Source: Patagioenas fasciata
Lineage: Eukaryota; Chordata; Aves; Columbiformes; Columbidae
Assembly: GCF_037038585.1 (NCBI RefSeq)
Contig: NC_092522.1
Span: 52,453,661-52,517,660 of the forward strand
Reading direction: 5' to 3'
Length of the DNA stretch: 64,000 nt
Shown: piece after piece, positions 62,337 through 64,000 of the stretch
Layout of the letters: every line of letters begins with the position of its first letter
How positions within the stretch are numbered: the first letter of the stretch is position 1
Program-made: the position numbers and the translations under genes
The notes under the pieces: generated by a model
What the model saw: only the letters and a program-made list of their open reading frames with translations
Databases searched by the model: none
Told to the model about the DNA's origin: nothing

Positions 62337-64000
62337 GTAACTGTTTCCCTATTCTGGTCAGCCAATGAATGTGTATATACCTTTACTACAAAGTGTGTAA
62401 GTTTTTAAGTCCTGGCCTCCCTGTTACAGTGTCCACATTCACTTGATCACACAGTGTTGGCAGGAGGCTGCATTTTATTGATGATACCACCTTGTCATGG
62501 TTTCTGAACATATCAGAGTCCAGTGCTTCTATATGTAGAAGAGGGAGAGTTGCACAAGCCAAGTGACATGAAAATGCAGATGTATTTATTTTTTAAAGGC
62601 ATTGTGTTGTTAATATACAAAACCAGATGCTCTAATAATCTCTAACAAAGCACTTGTTTATTAATAAAGTCACTTTGTGCTTTCACCCTGTGGCCTTGAA
62701 GTTTTTGGACTATTTGGGCGTAATCCTGTTTTTAAGTTACTAGTGATAATGCAGAAATCTTGGCAACTCAGCGAGCAACAGTTGTGGCTTTATGGTGGAG
62801 GGGGAGGAGAAGAGGGATGCTGTCTGGGTTTGATGGGCTAGAATACAGTTGGTTTGTGTGTTTATCACTTCAGTCACAGTGTGATGGCTAATAATGTTGA
62901 CATTTAAGGTGTGCCCACACATTGGGCAATTGAGCTTGTGTTCCTAAGCTCATTTGGAGTATGTCTGCTAACATGTGGAATGAGCAGCTGTATTCGGGTG
63001 CCAAGCTGTATTAAAGCCATCCACACTATGTTTTAGTTAGTACTGTATCTCAGCCAAGGGACAGTTGCTGACAGGCTGATTCTTACATTGTTTTTCAGTT
63101 AGTGTTGGGCCCAGACATAATACAAAAGAACTAAAAATTAAAACCAGTACAATACAGATCAGAGGTGGAGGAGTTATACATGACAGCAGTATGAAATGAT
63201 AATTATAGGAAACGAGGGAGGAAACAAAGATAGTCCTCAGATTGTACTTGGAAAGCACTAATAGATGTCCAGCCTTCAATGGAAGGCTTACTTAAGTTTA
63301 GAGATGAAGATAGAAAAATGACAGAACGAAGATGTCATGGCACTTGGAAAAGTCCACCTCTGCAGGAGCATAGGCTAAACGTCAGAAAACCACTCTCTTC
63401 AATAACAGCCCTTTTTCATAATAATTTTTATGCAGTTGTCTTTATGTAGCTGTTAGGTTAGCAGAACAAATTAATATCTATGCAAGATAAGCAAATTGAC
63501 TGTTCTGTTTGTGATCAGGTTAGCTTTCTAGACCTTGCCCATGGAAATTCAGATTTATTTATTGCTTTTATTTTTATTGTTATTTCTTTATCATATTTCC
63601 TTTAGTATGGATACAGCCAAGATCGGCTTATGCTGTCTCATTATTATTCAGGCTTTGCAGATCTGCTCTGTGTATTGTTAATCACTTTCTAGTGTTATGT
63701 TTTGTAACTAAGGATTGCAAATGATTAAGATCAGATGGTAGGTCTCTGTTTTAACTGCCCATGCAAGTTCTCCAGCTGTCTTGGGGAAAGAAAATTAAAT
63801 AAATTATAGGTGGCTTCAACTTTTTGTGTGACCTTGCCAGAAATGGGACTAGGAGCACTCACACCTAGAGGCTGTCAAGAGATGATTGACTTAAGTGGCC
63901 TTTCTCCTGCTTTTCAACTGGTTTTTACCACCTGTAGAAGACTGCATGAGTGCTTCTGGTCTCTTTCAAGGCCAAACCAAAAAAAAGCTCATAGAGTCGC

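Larger units (their letters stand above)
55689..64000 (+). other. PDE10A: Probable first intron of PDE10A
   Basis: From the donor to the window edge I find no further exon. In particular, no segment encodes a PDE10A GAF or catalytic motif. Sequence is AT-rich and intron-like, with old repeat fragments near 58780-58850 and 59790-59890, a CRE at 61326 and a (TAAA)n repeat at 62316. First introns of this gene are very long in other vertebrates, so the absence of a second exon is not contradictory. Confidence 0.45.

Noticed and set aside
1-64000. CRISPR arrays, bacterial operons, rRNA or tRNA genes
   Set aside because: No regularly spaced direct repeats, no tRNA cloverleaf or rRNA sequence recognised; the window is vertebrate nuclear DNA.

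Overview
The window looks like avian nuclear DNA. The main interspersed repeats are CR1 LINE 3' ends, including typical CR1 3' tails and the C-terminal CR1 reverse-transcriptase ORF. Much older, degraded CR1-like and MIR-like relics are also present. There are no bacterial-style operons. Coding density is very low and genes are split by introns. The species cannot be resolved from the sequence alone.

Left end (1 to about 3.8 kb): the 3' end of the T-box gene TBXT (brachyury, T) on the + strand. It comprises the penultimate coding exon, the last intron, the terminal coding exon ending in the TPPSM C-terminus, and a U-rich 3' UTR with several possible poly(A) signals.

Middle (about 3.8 to 55 kb): a gene-poor interval. 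It holds seven recognisable CR1 fragments, two older CR1-like relics, MIR-like relics, a 78-bp TA-flanked palindromic MITE, a 194-bp local duplication, several (TTTG/CAAA)n and T/G-rich tracts, and a 30-base A-run. No convincing coding exon was found. Three exact copies of the brachyury half-site (TTTCACACCT) lie in the first 32 kb. From 45 kb the character changes: three GC- and CpG-rich islands (about 45.2-45.6, 53.0-53.5 and 54.6-55.0 kb) look like promoters. The first contains a perfect cAMP response element.

Right end (55.5 to 64 kb): a CT/GA-rich leader and a short first coding exon (starting MSKKRKALEG, then a GT donor), followed by intron-like sequence to the window edge. In other amniotes PDE10A follows TBXT in the same orientation, so I assign this exon tentatively to a long PDE10A isoform. 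The link rests on synteny and an N-terminus I associate with that gene; the catalytic and GAF exons lie outside the window.

The two genes are unrelated in function: TBXT is a mesoderm/notochord transcription factor and PDE10A a cyclic-nucleotide phosphodiesterase. The intervening DNA is most interesting as regulatory space, with T-box sites on the TBXT side and cAMP response elements on the PDE10A side.
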